64,000 nt of DNA from Anaerococcus prevotii DSM 20548 (GTDB taxonomy: Bacteria; Bacillota; Clostridia; Tissierellales; Peptoniphilaceae), in NCBI RefSeq assembly GCF_000024105.1, contig NC_013171.1, forward strand, positions 1,732,501 through 1,796,500, read 5' to 3'. The notes below the pieces were generated by a model. That model saw only the letters and a program-made list of their open reading frames with translations. It was not told where the DNA came from and did no database searches. The translations under genes and the position numbers were made by a program. How positions within the stretch are numbered: the first letter of the stretch is position 1; each line of letters begins with the position of its first letter. Below, piece after piece: positions 24,193-32,780 of this stretch.

Positions 24193-25482
24193 TTATACCT
24201 GAACACCTGATAGTAACTCAAAAGGAACTATTACTATTTGTGGAAATATTATCATTAATAGAATTATAATAACTTCTACAATTAAAAACGGTAATACTGA
24301 TTTCACAACCTTTTCCATAGTGATTCCACCTGCAGCACTAGCCACATTAAGAACCGTTCCAACTGGAGGAGTTAGCAATCCCATTACTATTGATATAACA
24401 AATACAACACCAAAGTAAACTTCATTAATACCTGCTTCTTTAATAACTGGTAGTACTACAGGAGCTAAAATTAGTATAGTAGGATTTACATCCATTGCGG
24501 TTCCTATTATCAAAATTAATCCCAATATAATAAGCATCAAAATTCTAGGGCTTCCTACAAAAGGATGAAGTAAGTTTGAAACTAAAACCGGAATATTCGC
24601 AACAGTCATTACCCAAGAAGAAATAGCTGAAGCTGCAACTAAAAACATAATAGCAGCTGAAGATTTAGCAGAAGATATTAATCCATCTAATAAATCTCTA
24701 AAGTTTAACTCTCTATAAACAACTAGTCCTATAATTAATGAATAAACTACTGCGACAACACCTGCTTCCGTAGGAGTGAAAACTCCTGTTTGAAGTCCAA
24801 CTAAAATACCAACTGGCATTAATATTGCCCAAATTGCATCCCTAGTCGCCTTCATTCTTTCTTCAAAGGGTTCTTTTGGCAATGGGGCTATGTTTCTTTT
24901 TTTAGCTACTATAAACCACATTATCGCTAAGCCAGCGGATATATATATTGCTGGAGCAACTCCTGCTAAAAATAAATGTGAAACAGGTATACTTGCTGTA
25001 ACGCCTAAAACTATCATTGGAGCGGATGGTGGCATTATCGGCGATAATAAGTTTGAAGCAGCAACAAGTCCTGTAGCATCCTCCCTATCATAATTAGCCT
25101 TAACCATCATAGGGATTAAAATCCCTCCTAAAGCAGCAGTAGATGCAACAGCTGATCCAACCATACTAGCAAATAATAGTGTTGCTATTATTGTTACATA
25201 ACCTAATCCACCTCTAAAATGGCCTACCCAAGCACTTGCAGCATTAACAAGTCTATTAGTAAGGCCACCTCTGTTCATAAGATCTCCTGCTAACATAAAG
25301 AATGGCAAGGCCATCATAGAATAACTATCAGCTCCATTGAACATATTTTGAGAAATTATTTGAACATCAAATCCGTTTAGATAAGCTAACATGCTTACAC
25401 CACTAAATATCAAAGCAAATGCAATTGGTAAGCCTATCGCCATCGATCCTAATAATGATATTATAAATACTAATAGGGTCAT
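24193..25482 (-). CDS. dctM: TRAP transporter large permease (DctM)
   Basis: Inner-membrane protein of 429 aa with about 12 hydrophobic segments, the usual size for DctM. Family stretches include LPIAFALIFSGVSMLAY near the N-terminus, FMLAGDLMNRGGLTNRLV at about 62-79, SAVASTAALGGILIPMM near 111-127 and LLTPPVGTVLNVASAAGG near 375-392. It forms the Na+-driven translocation unit of a TRAP transporter with DctQ and DctP. Its ATG overlaps the dctQ stop by four bases (ATGA). Confidence 0.92.
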   Translation of the reverse strand: MTLLVFIISLLGSMAIGLPIAFALIFSGVSMLAYLNGFDVQIISQNMFNGADSYSMMALPFFMLAGDLMNRGGLTNRLVNAASAWVGHFRGGLGYVTIIATLLFASMVGSAVASTAALGGILIPMMVKANYDREDATGLVAASNLLSPIMPPSAPMIVLGVTASIPVSHLFLAGVAPAIYISAGLAIMWFIVAKKRNIAPLPKEPFEERMKATRDAIWAILMPVGILVGLQTGVFTPTEAGVVAVVYSLIIGLVVYRELNFRDLLDGLISSAKSSAAIMFLVAASAISSWVMTVANIPVLVSNLLHPFVGSPRILMLIILGLILIIGTAMDVNPTILILAPVVLPVIKEAGINEVYFGVVFVISIVMGLLTPPVGTVLNVASAAGGITMEKVVKSVLPFLIVEVIIILLMIIFPQIVIVPFELLSGVQV

Positions 25483-26012
25483 TGTTCAATCTCCTTATAA
25501 TCGTTTGTAAACTCTTTTTCGATATAGTCATTCTCTTCTAACTTAAAATCTTCTGGATGTTTTATAGCAATATATATCTTTTCTATTGCTAATACTCCTA
25601 TACATACACCAGATAATATACAAATTGAATATAAAAATGAGAAAGGTAAACCTAACACTGCTGTTTTTGCACCACTACTTTGAACTACCATTTTTACTGA
25701 CCCTAAAGTTAGTATAGTCATCATTATTAAAATAATAACGTTTACAATTATGCTAGAAATAAGTTGGCCTTTTTTAGGAAATCTCTTCACAAGCATATCT
25801 ACAGATAAATGTTCTCCTTCTCTCATGGCAACAATGGCGCCTATAAAAGTCATAAAAACAAACGTGTATCTTGAAACTTCTTCAGAAGATGCTAGACCTG
25901 TATTGAAAACAAATCTTAATATTACATTAAGAAATACAAAAACAACCATTATCCCCATCATAATTCCTAGAAATATATCTATGAATTTAAAAAATTTATT
26001 ATAATTCTTCAT
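25479..26012 (-). CDS. dctQ: TRAP transporter small permease (DctQ)
   Basis: A 177-aa protein with four predicted membrane helices and the DctQ-like core ASSEEVSRYTFVFMTFIGAIVAMREGEHLSVDML at about residues 39-72, containing the conserved E..R and HL..D residues. Works with DctM. It has AGGAGA before the ATG and lies between dctP and dctM in the operon. The C-terminal 25 residues are acidic and cytoplasmic. Confidence 0.9.
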   Translation of the reverse strand: MKNYNKFFKFIDIFLGIMMGIMVVFVFLNVILRFVFNTGLASSEEVSRYTFVFMTFIGAIVAMREGEHLSVDMLVKRFPKKGQLISSIIVNVIILIMMTILTLGSVKMVVQSSGAKTAVLGLPFSFLYSICILSGVCIGVLAIEKIYIAIKHPEDFKLEENDYIEKEFTNDYKEIEQ

Positions 26013-26021
26013 ATACTTCTC

Positions 26022-27029
26022 CTATTTTACTTCCTGAATTCTTTCAACAAGATCTTCTGCCCAGTCATACTTATCATATAGGTAGTCATAAACTGGTTTA
26101 GCCATTTCTCTCATTTTCTTATACTCTTCTTCGCTTGGTTCGGTAATATTTATTCCTTGCTCTTTTAAAAATATTTTATCATCTTCTATACTTTGTTCAT
26201 ATATATCCCAAGCCCTCTGAGCTGTTAATTTCGCTGCTTTCTCAAAAACTTTTCTATCTTCTTCTGGCAAACTTTCTAGAAACTCATCATTACCTAATAT
26301 TTCAATAGACGATACCATGTGATTTGTTTCATATATATCTTTAGAAACTGTATACCATCCCTCTTGTCTAAACGTTGACAAAGGATTATCCTGACCCTCT
26401 ATTACTCCTTGTTCAAGAGAAGTAAATACTTCGCTCATATCCATTATTACAACATTAGCTCCTAGTGATTCAGCTAACTTCACATGTATAGGGTTATTAG
26501 GCATTCTTAACTTTTGTCCCTTAAAATCATCAATTGATTTTAAATCCTTTGAAGATGAGAAAACCCTTGCACCATTTGGAGCCCAGGCCATGAACTCAAG
26601 AGGTTCCCTATCTTCTAAATATTGTGCGATTTCGTCTCCTATTTCTCCTTCATAAACTTTTCTTGCGTGACTCACATTTCTAAAAATAAAAGGAAAGTCA
26701 GGAGTAGCCATCATTTCAATCTCAGACCACATTACAGTACCAACGGCTGTAATCTCAATAATACCTGATCTAGTGTAATCAAAGAGTTGTTTCTCGCCAC
26801 CTAGCCTTCCTGAATCATACAATTGAACATTATATCTTCCTCCTGTTTCTTCCTCAATCATTGGTAAAAACACTTCCCTAAATGCAATATTTACAGGATG
26901 AGTAGGAGCAACAACTGTAGCCACTTTTACAAGTTGCCCTCCATTTCCTGTTGTATCATTATCGCAAGAAGAGAATGAAAATAATAAAACTAATGATATT
27001 ATAAAGGTTAATAATTTACTCCTTTTCAT
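26022..27029 (-). CDS. dctP: TRAP transporter substrate-binding lipoprotein (DctP)
   Basis: About 335 aa. Two adjacent ATG codons are possible; the second (27029) has better spacing from AGGAG. An N-terminal signal ends in the lipobox-like FSSC, so the protein is probably anchored by Cys near residue 22. DctP-fold features include GANVVIMDMSEVFTSLEQGVIEGQDNPLS, typical of the region with the substrate carboxylate-binding Arg and Asn. Substrates of this family are organic acids, often sugar acids such as gulonate, galactonate or glucuronate. The neighbouring dehydrogenase favours a sugar acid here, but this is inference. Confidence 0.9.
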   Translation of the reverse strand: MKRSKLLTFIISLVLLFSFSSCDNDTTGNGGQLVKVATVVAPTHPVNIAFREVFLPMIEEETGGRYNVQLYDSGRLGGEKQLFDYTRSGIIEITAVGTVMWSEIEMMATPDFPFIFRNVSHARKVYEGEIGDEIAQYLEDREPLEFMAWAPNGARVFSSSKDLKSIDDFKGQKLRMPNNPIHVKLAESLGANVVIMDMSEVFTSLEQGVIEGQDNPLSTFRQEGWYTVSKDIYETNHMVSSIEILGNDEFLESLPEEDRKVFEKAAKLTAQRAWDIYEQSIEDDKIFLKEQGINITEPSEEEYKKMREMAKPVYDYLYDKYDWAEDLVERIQEVK

Positions 27030-27048
27030 CATTCACTCCTAAATAACA

Positions 27049-28065
27049 CTAATCTAAAATTAATATGACTTTTTCTGTATAAATATCTTTATCCATTATC
27101 ATTTTTATAGCTTTTTCAGCTTCTTCAAACTTCATTTCATGACTTACCAAGTCATCGAACGATAATTTTCCTGAGTTATACGCATCTATAACTTCTGGAA
27201 ATCTTCTATTACTCAACCTAGATCCTACAATATCAAGCTCTTTAGATGTAATATCAACCGAGCATATTTCTGAAGGTTTTGTTGAAAATCCTAAATTTAC
27301 TACTGTTCCTGCACTTGCTGCCAATTTTACAGCTTGTTCAAAAGTTTTAGGTGTACATATTGCATCAACAACTACATCAGCTAGCCTCCCATTATTGTTT
27401 TCTCTGATAACTTCTGCTGGGTCTTCCTTGCTAGCATCAATAGCAATCATTCCATACTTAGAAGCTCTTTCAAGTTTTTTGGGATCCATGTCAGATGTAA
27501 ATACTTTTGCACCCAGATATTGAGCAACTCTACCAACGGTTTGGCCAATGCTTCCAGCTCCCATTACAAAAACAGCATCTCCTTCTGAGACATTAGCTCT
27601 TCTATTTGCTTGGAAACCTATAGAAAAGGGTTCAACAAGTACACTTTTATTCCATGGCATAGATGGATCAAGTTTATATGCTTGGCTTTCTTTAACAACT
27701 ATTTTTTCTTGGAATCCTCCATCAACATGTACTCCTCTTACTTTAAGATTTTCGCATATATTAACTCTTCCCTTTTTACAGTTTTTACATTCTCCACAAT
27801 TTATAACAGGATCCACAGCAACATGATCACCAACTTTAAGACCTTTTACTTTGTTACCAACTTCTTCAACTACCCCTGTCATCTCATGCCCTATTATTCT
27901 TGGATATTCTGCCATGGGATTTGTCCCATTATAAATTCCAATATCAGAACCGCAAATCCCCACAGATTTTACTTTTATTTTTATATCATCATCTTCTTCA
28001 ATTTGAATTTCTTCCAAATCTACAATTTCTAAATATTCAACCTTATTAATCCTAACAGCTTTCAT
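27049..28065 (-). CDS. Zinc-dependent alcohol/polyol (sugar acid) dehydrogenase
   Basis: Medium-chain dehydrogenase of 338 aa. The ATG at 28065 (MKAVRINK) follows GGAGG by five bases; a TTG upstream is rejected. Catalytic zinc ligands are in GICGSD (Cys) and GHEMTGVVEEVG (His, Glu), structural zinc ligands in CGECKNCKKGRVNIC, and the Rossmann loop in GAGSIGQTVGRV. Relatives include L-threonine, sorbitol, L-idonate and L-gulonate 5-dehydrogenases. As first gene of a TRAP operon behind a UxuR-like palindrome, oxidation of a sugar acid such as L-gulonate to fructuronate is an attractive guess, since uxuB and uxuA are in the same window. Confidence 0.85.
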   Translation of the reverse strand: MKAVRINKVEYLEIVDLEEIQIEEDDDIKIKVKSVGICGSDIGIYNGTNPMAEYPRIIGHEMTGVVEEVGNKVKGLKVGDHVAVDPVINCGECKNCKKGRVNICENLKVRGVHVDGGFQEKIVVKESQAYKLDPSMPWNKSVLVEPFSIGFQANRRANVSEGDAVFVMGAGSIGQTVGRVAQYLGAKVFTSDMDPKKLERASKYGMIAIDASKEDPAEVIRENNNGRLADVVVDAICTPKTFEQAVKLAASAGTVVNLGFSTKPSEICSVDITSKELDIVGSRLSNRRFPEVIDAYNSGKLSFDDLVSHEMKFEEAEKAIKMIMDKDIYTEKVILILD

Positions 28066-28087
28066 AGATACCTCCAATATTTTTCTT

Positions 28088-28109
28088 GAATACTAGTATA
28101 CTAGTATTC
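28088..28109. promoter_or_regulatory. Perfect 22-bp palindromic operator for the GntR regulator
   Basis: GAATACTAGTA followed by its exact reverse complement, centred on GTATAC. It lies between the divergent dehydrogenase/TRAP operon and the GntR/FCD gene, just downstream of the predicted minus-strand start. The GTATAC centre resembles operators of UxuR/ExuR-type FCD regulators. Almost certainly the site of the adjacent regulator. Confidence 0.8.
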
Positions 28110-28120
28110 TTGTTAAATAT

Positions 28121-28149
28121 AGGTTAACATTTTCCCGAAGATATGTCAA
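28121..28149 (-). promoter_or_regulatory. Promoter of the dehydrogenase-TRAP operon
   Basis: Minus-strand TTGACA (28144-28149), 17-base spacer, and an extended -10 TGT-TAACCT (28121-28126). The palindrome at 28088-28109 would cover the start of the transcript. Confidence 0.55.
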
Positions 28150-28167
28150 GACTTTTTTCCCTAATTT

Positions 28168-28176
28168 TGATATAAT
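28168..28176 (+). promoter_or_regulatory. Extended -10 promoter of the GntR gene
   Basis: TGA-TATAAT at 28168-28176 gives a plus-strand extended -10 promoter 16 bases before the regulator's ATG, with GAGGTG as ribosome site. No clear -35 box; the leader is very short. Confidence 0.6.
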
Positions 28177-28191
28177 GTAAGAGGTGATAAA

Positions 28192-28884
28192 ATGAATTTT
28201 AAAGTATTGGATAAAAAAAATAAAGAAAAATCTAAAGAATATGTAATAAGAAATATGGTCTACAATATAGAGTTTCTAAATTTAGAGCCTGGCGAGAAAA
28301 TTAGCGAAAACCAAATATCAGAATTTCTAAATTTGAGTAGAACTCCAATAAGAGAGGCATTCTATAATTTAAAATCAAATTTACTTATTGATGTAAAACC
28401 TCAAATAGGAACTTTCATTTCATACTTAGACATTGATGTTAGTAAGGAGCTGTTATTTTTTCGATCAAGCCTTGAAGAAAAAGCTGTTATTGAAGTATGT
28501 AATAAAGATTCCCTTGATTACCTTAATGTTTTTAAAGAAATCATAGAAAAAGAAAAAACACTCCATTATTCAAATAATATCGAAGAATTGATATCCCTAG
28601 ATAATAGATTTCATAATCTACTTTTCGAAGAATTAGGTTATAACAAAATCCCTTCAATTATAGAAGATAACACTTCTTATCTAGTAAGAATGAGAATTCT
28701 TAGGCTAAAAGCTAATATAAGAGAAACAAACTATATAGATGAACACGAAAATATATTGACATGCATAATTAACAAAGATAAAGAAAATGCATCAAAGATT
28801 TTAAGATACCATATAAATGAACTAGTGGATGATATGAATCTCTTAAAGAATAAATATCCACGCTATTTTAAAAACAATAATTAA
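28192..28884 (+). CDS. GntR-family regulator, FCD type
   Basis: DNA-binding regulator of 230 aa. The winged helix (about 15-80) contains the typical ISENQISEFLNLSRTPIREAFYNLKSNLLI helix-turn-helix. The C-terminal all-helical FCD domain (about 85-220) has the expected acidic and His residues (DNRFHNLLF, DEHENILTCI, LRYHINELVDDM) that bind a metal and a carboxylate effector. It is divergent from the dehydrogenase-TRAP operon with a perfect palindrome between them, so it most likely controls that operon in response to the transported acid or a metabolite. Confidence 0.9.
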   Translation: MNFKVLDKKNKEKSKEYVIRNMVYNIEFLNLEPGEKISENQISEFLNLSRTPIREAFYNLKSNLLIDVKPQIGTFISYLDIDVSKELLFFRSSLEEKAVIEVCNKDSLDYLNVFKEIIEKEKTLHYSNNIEELISLDNRFHNLLFEELGYNKIPSIIEDNTSYLVRMRILRLKANIRETNYIDEHENILTCIINKDKENASKILRYHINELVDDMNLLKNKYPRYFKNNN

Positions 28885-28890
28885 CATACT

Positions 28891-28938
28891 AAAAGGGCGA
28901 TATTCAAACTACAAAGTATTATGAATATTGCCCCTTTG
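28891..28938. terminator. Bidirectional terminator between gntR and tkt
   Basis: GGGCGATATTCA (28895-28906) pairs with TGAATATTGCCC (28922-28933), with A-run before and T-run after. It serves the convergent regulator and transketolase genes. Confidence 0.75.
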
Positions 28939-28964
28939 TTATATCTAGATATTTTTATTTTCCC

Positions 28965-30953
28965 TTATTTAAAAAATCTCTCATCAATTTTCTCTTTAAT
29001 AGCTTCTACGCTAAAGCCAAGTTCTTCTTGTACTAAGTCTCCCTTGCCTGAGATTCCGAATCTGTCTATTCCTATGTTTAGGCCACAAGCTCCTGTCCAT
29101 TCTGCCCAACCGAATGTTGTTCCCATTTCGATCGATACTTTCTTTACTCCTTTTGGAAGGATTTCTTTCTTGTAAGAATCATCTTGAGCTCTGAAAAGTT
29201 CCATAGAAGGCATTGATACTACTCTTATCTTCTTTCCTTCTTCTTCTAGGGCCTTAGAAGTTTCTATTGCTAGGGCCACTTCTGATCCTGTTGCTATTAA
29301 TACTAGGTCTGGGTTTTCAGCATCTTTTATGATGTAGGCTCCCTTGTCGATATTATCAAGGTCTTCTGTTTCTTTGAGATTAGGGATATTTTGACGAGTT
29401 AGAGCTATTACTACTGGCTTATCTTTGCTTTCTAGGGCAACTTTCCAAGCAAGTCTTGTCTCGTTAGCATCTGCTGGTCTTAGGACAATGGTGTTTGGTA
29501 TTGCTCTAAGCATAGCAAGTTGCTCGATTGGCTCGTGGGTTGGTCCATCTTCTCCGACAGCTACTGAATCGTGGGTCATTGCATATGTTAGTGGAAGTCC
29601 TGATAGGGCTGATAGTCTAACAGCAGCCTTTAAGTAGTCTGCAAATACGAAGAAGGTAGACACGTGGTGGAAGCTTCCTCCGTGGGCCATGACACCATTT
29701 CCTATAGCAGCCATGGCAAATTCTCTTACTCCATACCAGATATTTCTTCCCTCTGGGCTTTCGTCTCTGAAGGCCTTGGAGTCTTTGATGTTTGTCTTAT
29801 TTGATGAGAATAGGTCTGCTGATCCACCCCAGAAGTTTCTTGTGATTTTAGCAAGGTCTTGGATGATTTCTCCACCAGATGCTCTTGTAGCAAGACCCTT
29901 CATTGATGAGTCGTATTTTTTGACCTGATCCATGAAGTTTGCTGGAAGTTCTCTATTGATTCCTGCCATAAGGTCCTTGTAGTCTTCTGGATATTTTTCT
30001 TGGTAGGATTTTAAATCTTCTTCCCATTTATTATTTGCTTCTTTTCCCTTAGCTCCTACTCCATTTTTGAAAGTTTCATATACTTCTTCAGGGATTTCAA
30101 AGTCTGGATAATCCCAACCGTAAACTTTCTTTGCAGCAGCAAAGTCATCTGCCCCAATTGGAGCTCCGTGAACCTTGTTAGTTCCAGCGTTTGCTGAACC
30201 ATAACCAATTACAGTCTTTACTTCTATAAGTGTTGGTCCGTCTGTATTTTCTTTTGCCTTAATGATAGCTTCATAGATAGCTTCTAGGTCATTTCCATCT
30301 TCTACCCTTAGGTAGTTCCAGCCTTGTGCCTTAACTCTTGCTTCTACATTTTCAGAGAAGGATGTATTAAGGTCACCATCAAGACAAATATCGTTTGAAT
30401 CATAAAGAACGATTAGCTTATCAAGCTTAAGATGGCCTGCAAGAGACATAGACTCATAGGACACTCCCTCCATTAGGTCTCCATCTCCACACAAAGCGTA
30501 GGTGTAATGGTCGATTATCTTAGCTTCTTCCTTGTTATAGAGGGCAGCCATGTGCTTTTCAGCCATTGCCATTCCTACCGCTTGGGCTATACCTTGTCCC
30601 AAAGGACCCGTTGTAACCTCAACTCCTTCGGTATGACCATACTCAGGATGGCCTGGAGTTAAGGAACCAATTTGTCTAAATTCCTTAAGTTCATCCATGG
30701 AAAGCCTGTAGCCTGAAAGATGAAGCAAGGAATAAAGCATGGATGAACCGTGGCCTGCTGATAGGATAAATCTATCCCTATCGAACCAGTTCGCATTTTC
30801 TGGATTTGCCTTAAGAATCTTGTTATACAAAACATAAGCCATAGGAGCTGCTCCCATTGGAAGACCTGGGTGTCCGCTGTTGGCCTTTTCTATTTGAGCT
30901 ATGGACAAAGCTCTTATAGCATTTACTGCTAACCTATCATTTTTATTAAACAT
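28965..30953 (-). CDS. tkt: Transketolase
   Basis: Thiamine-diphosphate enzyme of 662 aa, full length for bacterial transketolases, transferring two-carbon ketol units in the non-oxidative pentose phosphate pathway. Seen: GHPGLPMGAAPMAYVLY near 28, GHGSSMLYSLLHLSGY near 67, the ThDP motif GDGDLMEGVSYESMSLAGHL at about 155-174, and the pyrimidine domain segment THDSVAVGEDGPTHEPIEQLAMLR near 460. It lies 125 bases after the transaldolase gene and downstream of the ribose operon, fitting pentose catabolism. GGAGAG precedes the ATG. Confidence 0.96.
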   Translation of the reverse strand: MFNKNDRLAVNAIRALSIAQIEKANSGHPGLPMGAAPMAYVLYNKILKANPENANWFDRDRFILSAGHGSSMLYSLLHLSGYRLSMDELKEFRQIGSLTPGHPEYGHTEGVEVTTGPLGQGIAQAVGMAMAEKHMAALYNKEEAKIIDHYTYALCGDGDLMEGVSYESMSLAGHLKLDKLIVLYDSNDICLDGDLNTSFSENVEARVKAQGWNYLRVEDGNDLEAIYEAIIKAKENTDGPTLIEVKTVIGYGSANAGTNKVHGAPIGADDFAAAKKVYGWDYPDFEIPEEVYETFKNGVGAKGKEANNKWEEDLKSYQEKYPEDYKDLMAGINRELPANFMDQVKKYDSSMKGLATRASGGEIIQDLAKITRNFWGGSADLFSSNKTNIKDSKAFRDESPEGRNIWYGVREFAMAAIGNGVMAHGGSFHHVSTFFVFADYLKAAVRLSALSGLPLTYAMTHDSVAVGEDGPTHEPIEQLAMLRAIPNTIVLRPADANETRLAWKVALESKDKPVVIALTRQNIPNLKETEDLDNIDKGAYIIKDAENPDLVLIATGSEVALAIETSKALEEEGKKIRVVSMPSMELFRAQDDSYKKEILPKGVKKVSIEMGTTFGWAEWTGACGLNIGIDRFGISGKGDLVQEELGFSVEAIKEKIDERFFK

Positions 30954-31078
30954 TTGCTCTCCTTTATAATTCTTTCTACCTTATACTTTACTATAAATTT
31001 TCACATTTTTTAGAAATATAAAAGGTCTTTATGGAAAATGCTTCTAATTATTATGGAAACTTACACAAGACCAATGAC

Positions 31079-31726
31079 CTACCTATTTTCAAAGGCCTCC
31101 CAGTCTTTCTTGAAGGCTTCGATTCCTGCTGTGGTAAGTGGGTGGGTCCAGAGTTTGTCGAAAAGCTTCCCTGGAATGGTGGCAATATGAGCCCCTGCGA
31201 GAGCTGCTTCTTCTAGGTGTTTGTTATGCCTTATACTTGCTACAATTATTTCTGAATCATAGCCGTAGATATCTATTACTTTTCTTAAATTTTCTATTAG
31301 CTTTTTACCTGATTCGCCCATATCATCAACTCTTCCCATAAATGGAGAGATGAAAGTTGCTCCTGCTTTCATAGCCATGATCCCTTGGGATAGAGAAAAT
31401 ATTAGGGTGCAGTTGGTTTTGATTCCTTCTTCGCTTAAGGTTTTGATCGCCTTAAGACCTTCCTCTGTCATAGGAATTTTGACTATGATATTATCAGCCC
31501 ATTTGGAAAGCTTTCTAGCCTCTTCGACCATATCTTCATATTCATAACTTGTAACTTCTGCAGAAACAGGGCCATCTACGATTTGGCATATTTCTTTGAC
31601 AACTTCTTCGAAGTCTCTTCCTTCTTTGTTGATAATAGATGGATTGGTAGTTACTCCATCACAAAGACCTAGGTCATTTATTCTTTTTATTTCGTCTACA
31701 TTTGCTGTGTCTAAGAAAAATTTCAT
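31079..31726 (-). CDS. tal: Transaldolase (small TalC/FSA type)
   Basis: A 215-aa TIM-barrel transaldolase of the small subfamily. N-terminal [20 protein letters not shown] and [15 protein letters not shown] are diagnostic; the Schiff-base Lys is in [13 protein letters not shown] at about residue 84. Members are transaldolases or fructose-6-phosphate aldolases; the adjacent transketolase favours transaldolase in the pentose phosphate route. A terminator lies directly upstream, overlapping the region just before its AAGGAG site, so expression may depend on read-through from rbsB or a promoter I cannot see. Confidence 0.93.
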   Translation of the reverse strand: MKFFLDTANVDEIKRINDLGLCDGVTTNPSIINKEGRDFEEVVKEICQIVDGPVSAEVTSYEYEDMVEEARKLSKWADNIIVKIPMTEEGLKAIKTLSEEGIKTNCTLIFSLSQGIMAMKAGATFISPFMGRVDDMGESGKKLIENLRKVIDIYGYDSEIIVASIRHNKHLEEAALAGAHIATIPGKLFDKLWTHPLTTAGIEAFKKDWEAFENR

Positions 31727-31738
31727 TTTTACTCCTTT

Positions 31739-31781
31739 AAAAAGGGAGCTTAAAAAATTTGTTTTTCATTTTTTAAGCTCC
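31739..31781 (-). terminator. Terminator after rbsB
   Basis: Perfect 14-bp inverted repeat, GGAGCTTAAAAAAT (minus strand from 31781) with ATTTTTTAAGCTCC, nine-base loop, followed by CTTTTT. It ends the rbs operon immediately before the tal ribosome site. Confidence 0.85.
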
Positions 31782-31820
31782 TTGTTGTGTCCTATATATT
31801 CTTTATTAGGGGTTTCTATT

Positions 31821-32771
31821 TTATTTCTTGATTAATTCTAGTGGTGAGTCTACTGTTTCTTCTACCTCTTCGCCTTTTAGGTATTTGATTGCTGTTTCGA
31901 TTGCAAGTTTACCCATTTCTTTTGGTTTTTGGGCTACTGTTGCTGATAGATTTCCTTCTTCTACAGCCTTGATTGCATCCTCATTTCCATCAAAACCTAC
32001 AATAGTTACATCTTTGCCGCTTGCTTTTATGGCTTCACTTGCTCCAAGTGCCATTTCATCGTTTTGGCAGAATACTGCCTTTACATCTGGGTGAGCTTGG
32101 AGAAGATTTTCCATTACTGTCATTCCTTCTGCCCTATCAAAGTTTGCTGTTTGGCTAGCTAGTAGGTTGATTTTACCATTTGTAGCTTCTTCGAATCCTT
32201 CTCCTCTTTCACGAGTAGAGCTTGCTCCTGGGATTCCTTCAAGTTGGATTACTTCGGCATTTTCTCCTACTTTTTCTAGTATATATTCACCAGCAAGCTT
32301 TCCACCTTCTACGTTGTTACTTGCTATGAAGCTTACAAGTTCACCTTGGTCTGATCCTCTGTCGACACAGATTACTGGGATGTTTGCTTCATTTGCCTTC
32401 TCAACTGATGTAGCTATGGCTGTTGAATCTACTGGGTTAATAACTATTAAGTCAACTCCTTGAGTGATGAGGTCTTCGACTTGGTTGTTTTGGGTAGATG
32501 AGTCGTTTTGAGCATCTGTAATTACTGTCTCTACGTTCTCTTTACCTGCGGCTTCCTCAACTCCTTCTCTGATTGATACGAAAAATGGGTTGTTTAGGGT
32601 TGATAGGGAAACTCCTATTTTCATATCTCCATCAGTTTTTGTCTCACTCGCTTTCTCTTCTACTCCACTTTCTTTGCTTTCTTCCTTGTTGTTTTGACCT
32701 TCAATGCTACATCCTGTAATCATGAAAATCGCAAGCAACAAAACTGATAATAGTCTTCTTGTCTTTTGCAT
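31821..32771 (-). CDS. rbsB: Ribose ABC transporter substrate-binding lipoprotein
   Basis: A 316-aa periplasmic-binding-type lipoprotein. The signal peptide ends in the lipobox ITGC with lipidation at Cys21, followed by a Gln/Lys/Glu-rich linker (about 22-50). The mature domain begins KIGVSLSTLNNPFFVSIREG, the type I sugar-binding fold, with VICVDRGSDQGELVSFIASNNVEGG and FCQNDEMALGASEAI as in RbsB. Captures D-ribose outside the membrane for RbsAC. Last gene of rbsRKDACB. Confidence 0.93.
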   Translation of the reverse strand: MQKTRRLLSVLLLAIFMITGCSIEGQNNKEESKESGVEEKASETKTDGDMKIGVSLSTLNNPFFVSIREGVEEAAGKENVETVITDAQNDSSTQNNQVEDLITQGVDLIVINPVDSTAIATSVEKANEANIPVICVDRGSDQGELVSFIASNNVEGGKLAGEYILEKVGENAEVIQLEGIPGASSTRERGEGFEEATNGKINLLASQTANFDRAEGMTVMENLLQAHPDVKAVFCQNDEMALGASEAIKASGKDVTIVGFDGNEDAIKAVEEGNLSATVAQKPKEMGKLAIETAIKYLKGEEVEETVDSPLELIKK

Positions 32772-32780
32772 ATGCTCCTC

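Noticed and set aside
27610-28032. 140-codon Phe/Tyr-rich plus-strand frame
   Set aside because: Antisense of the zinc dehydrogenase, whose motifs are complete.
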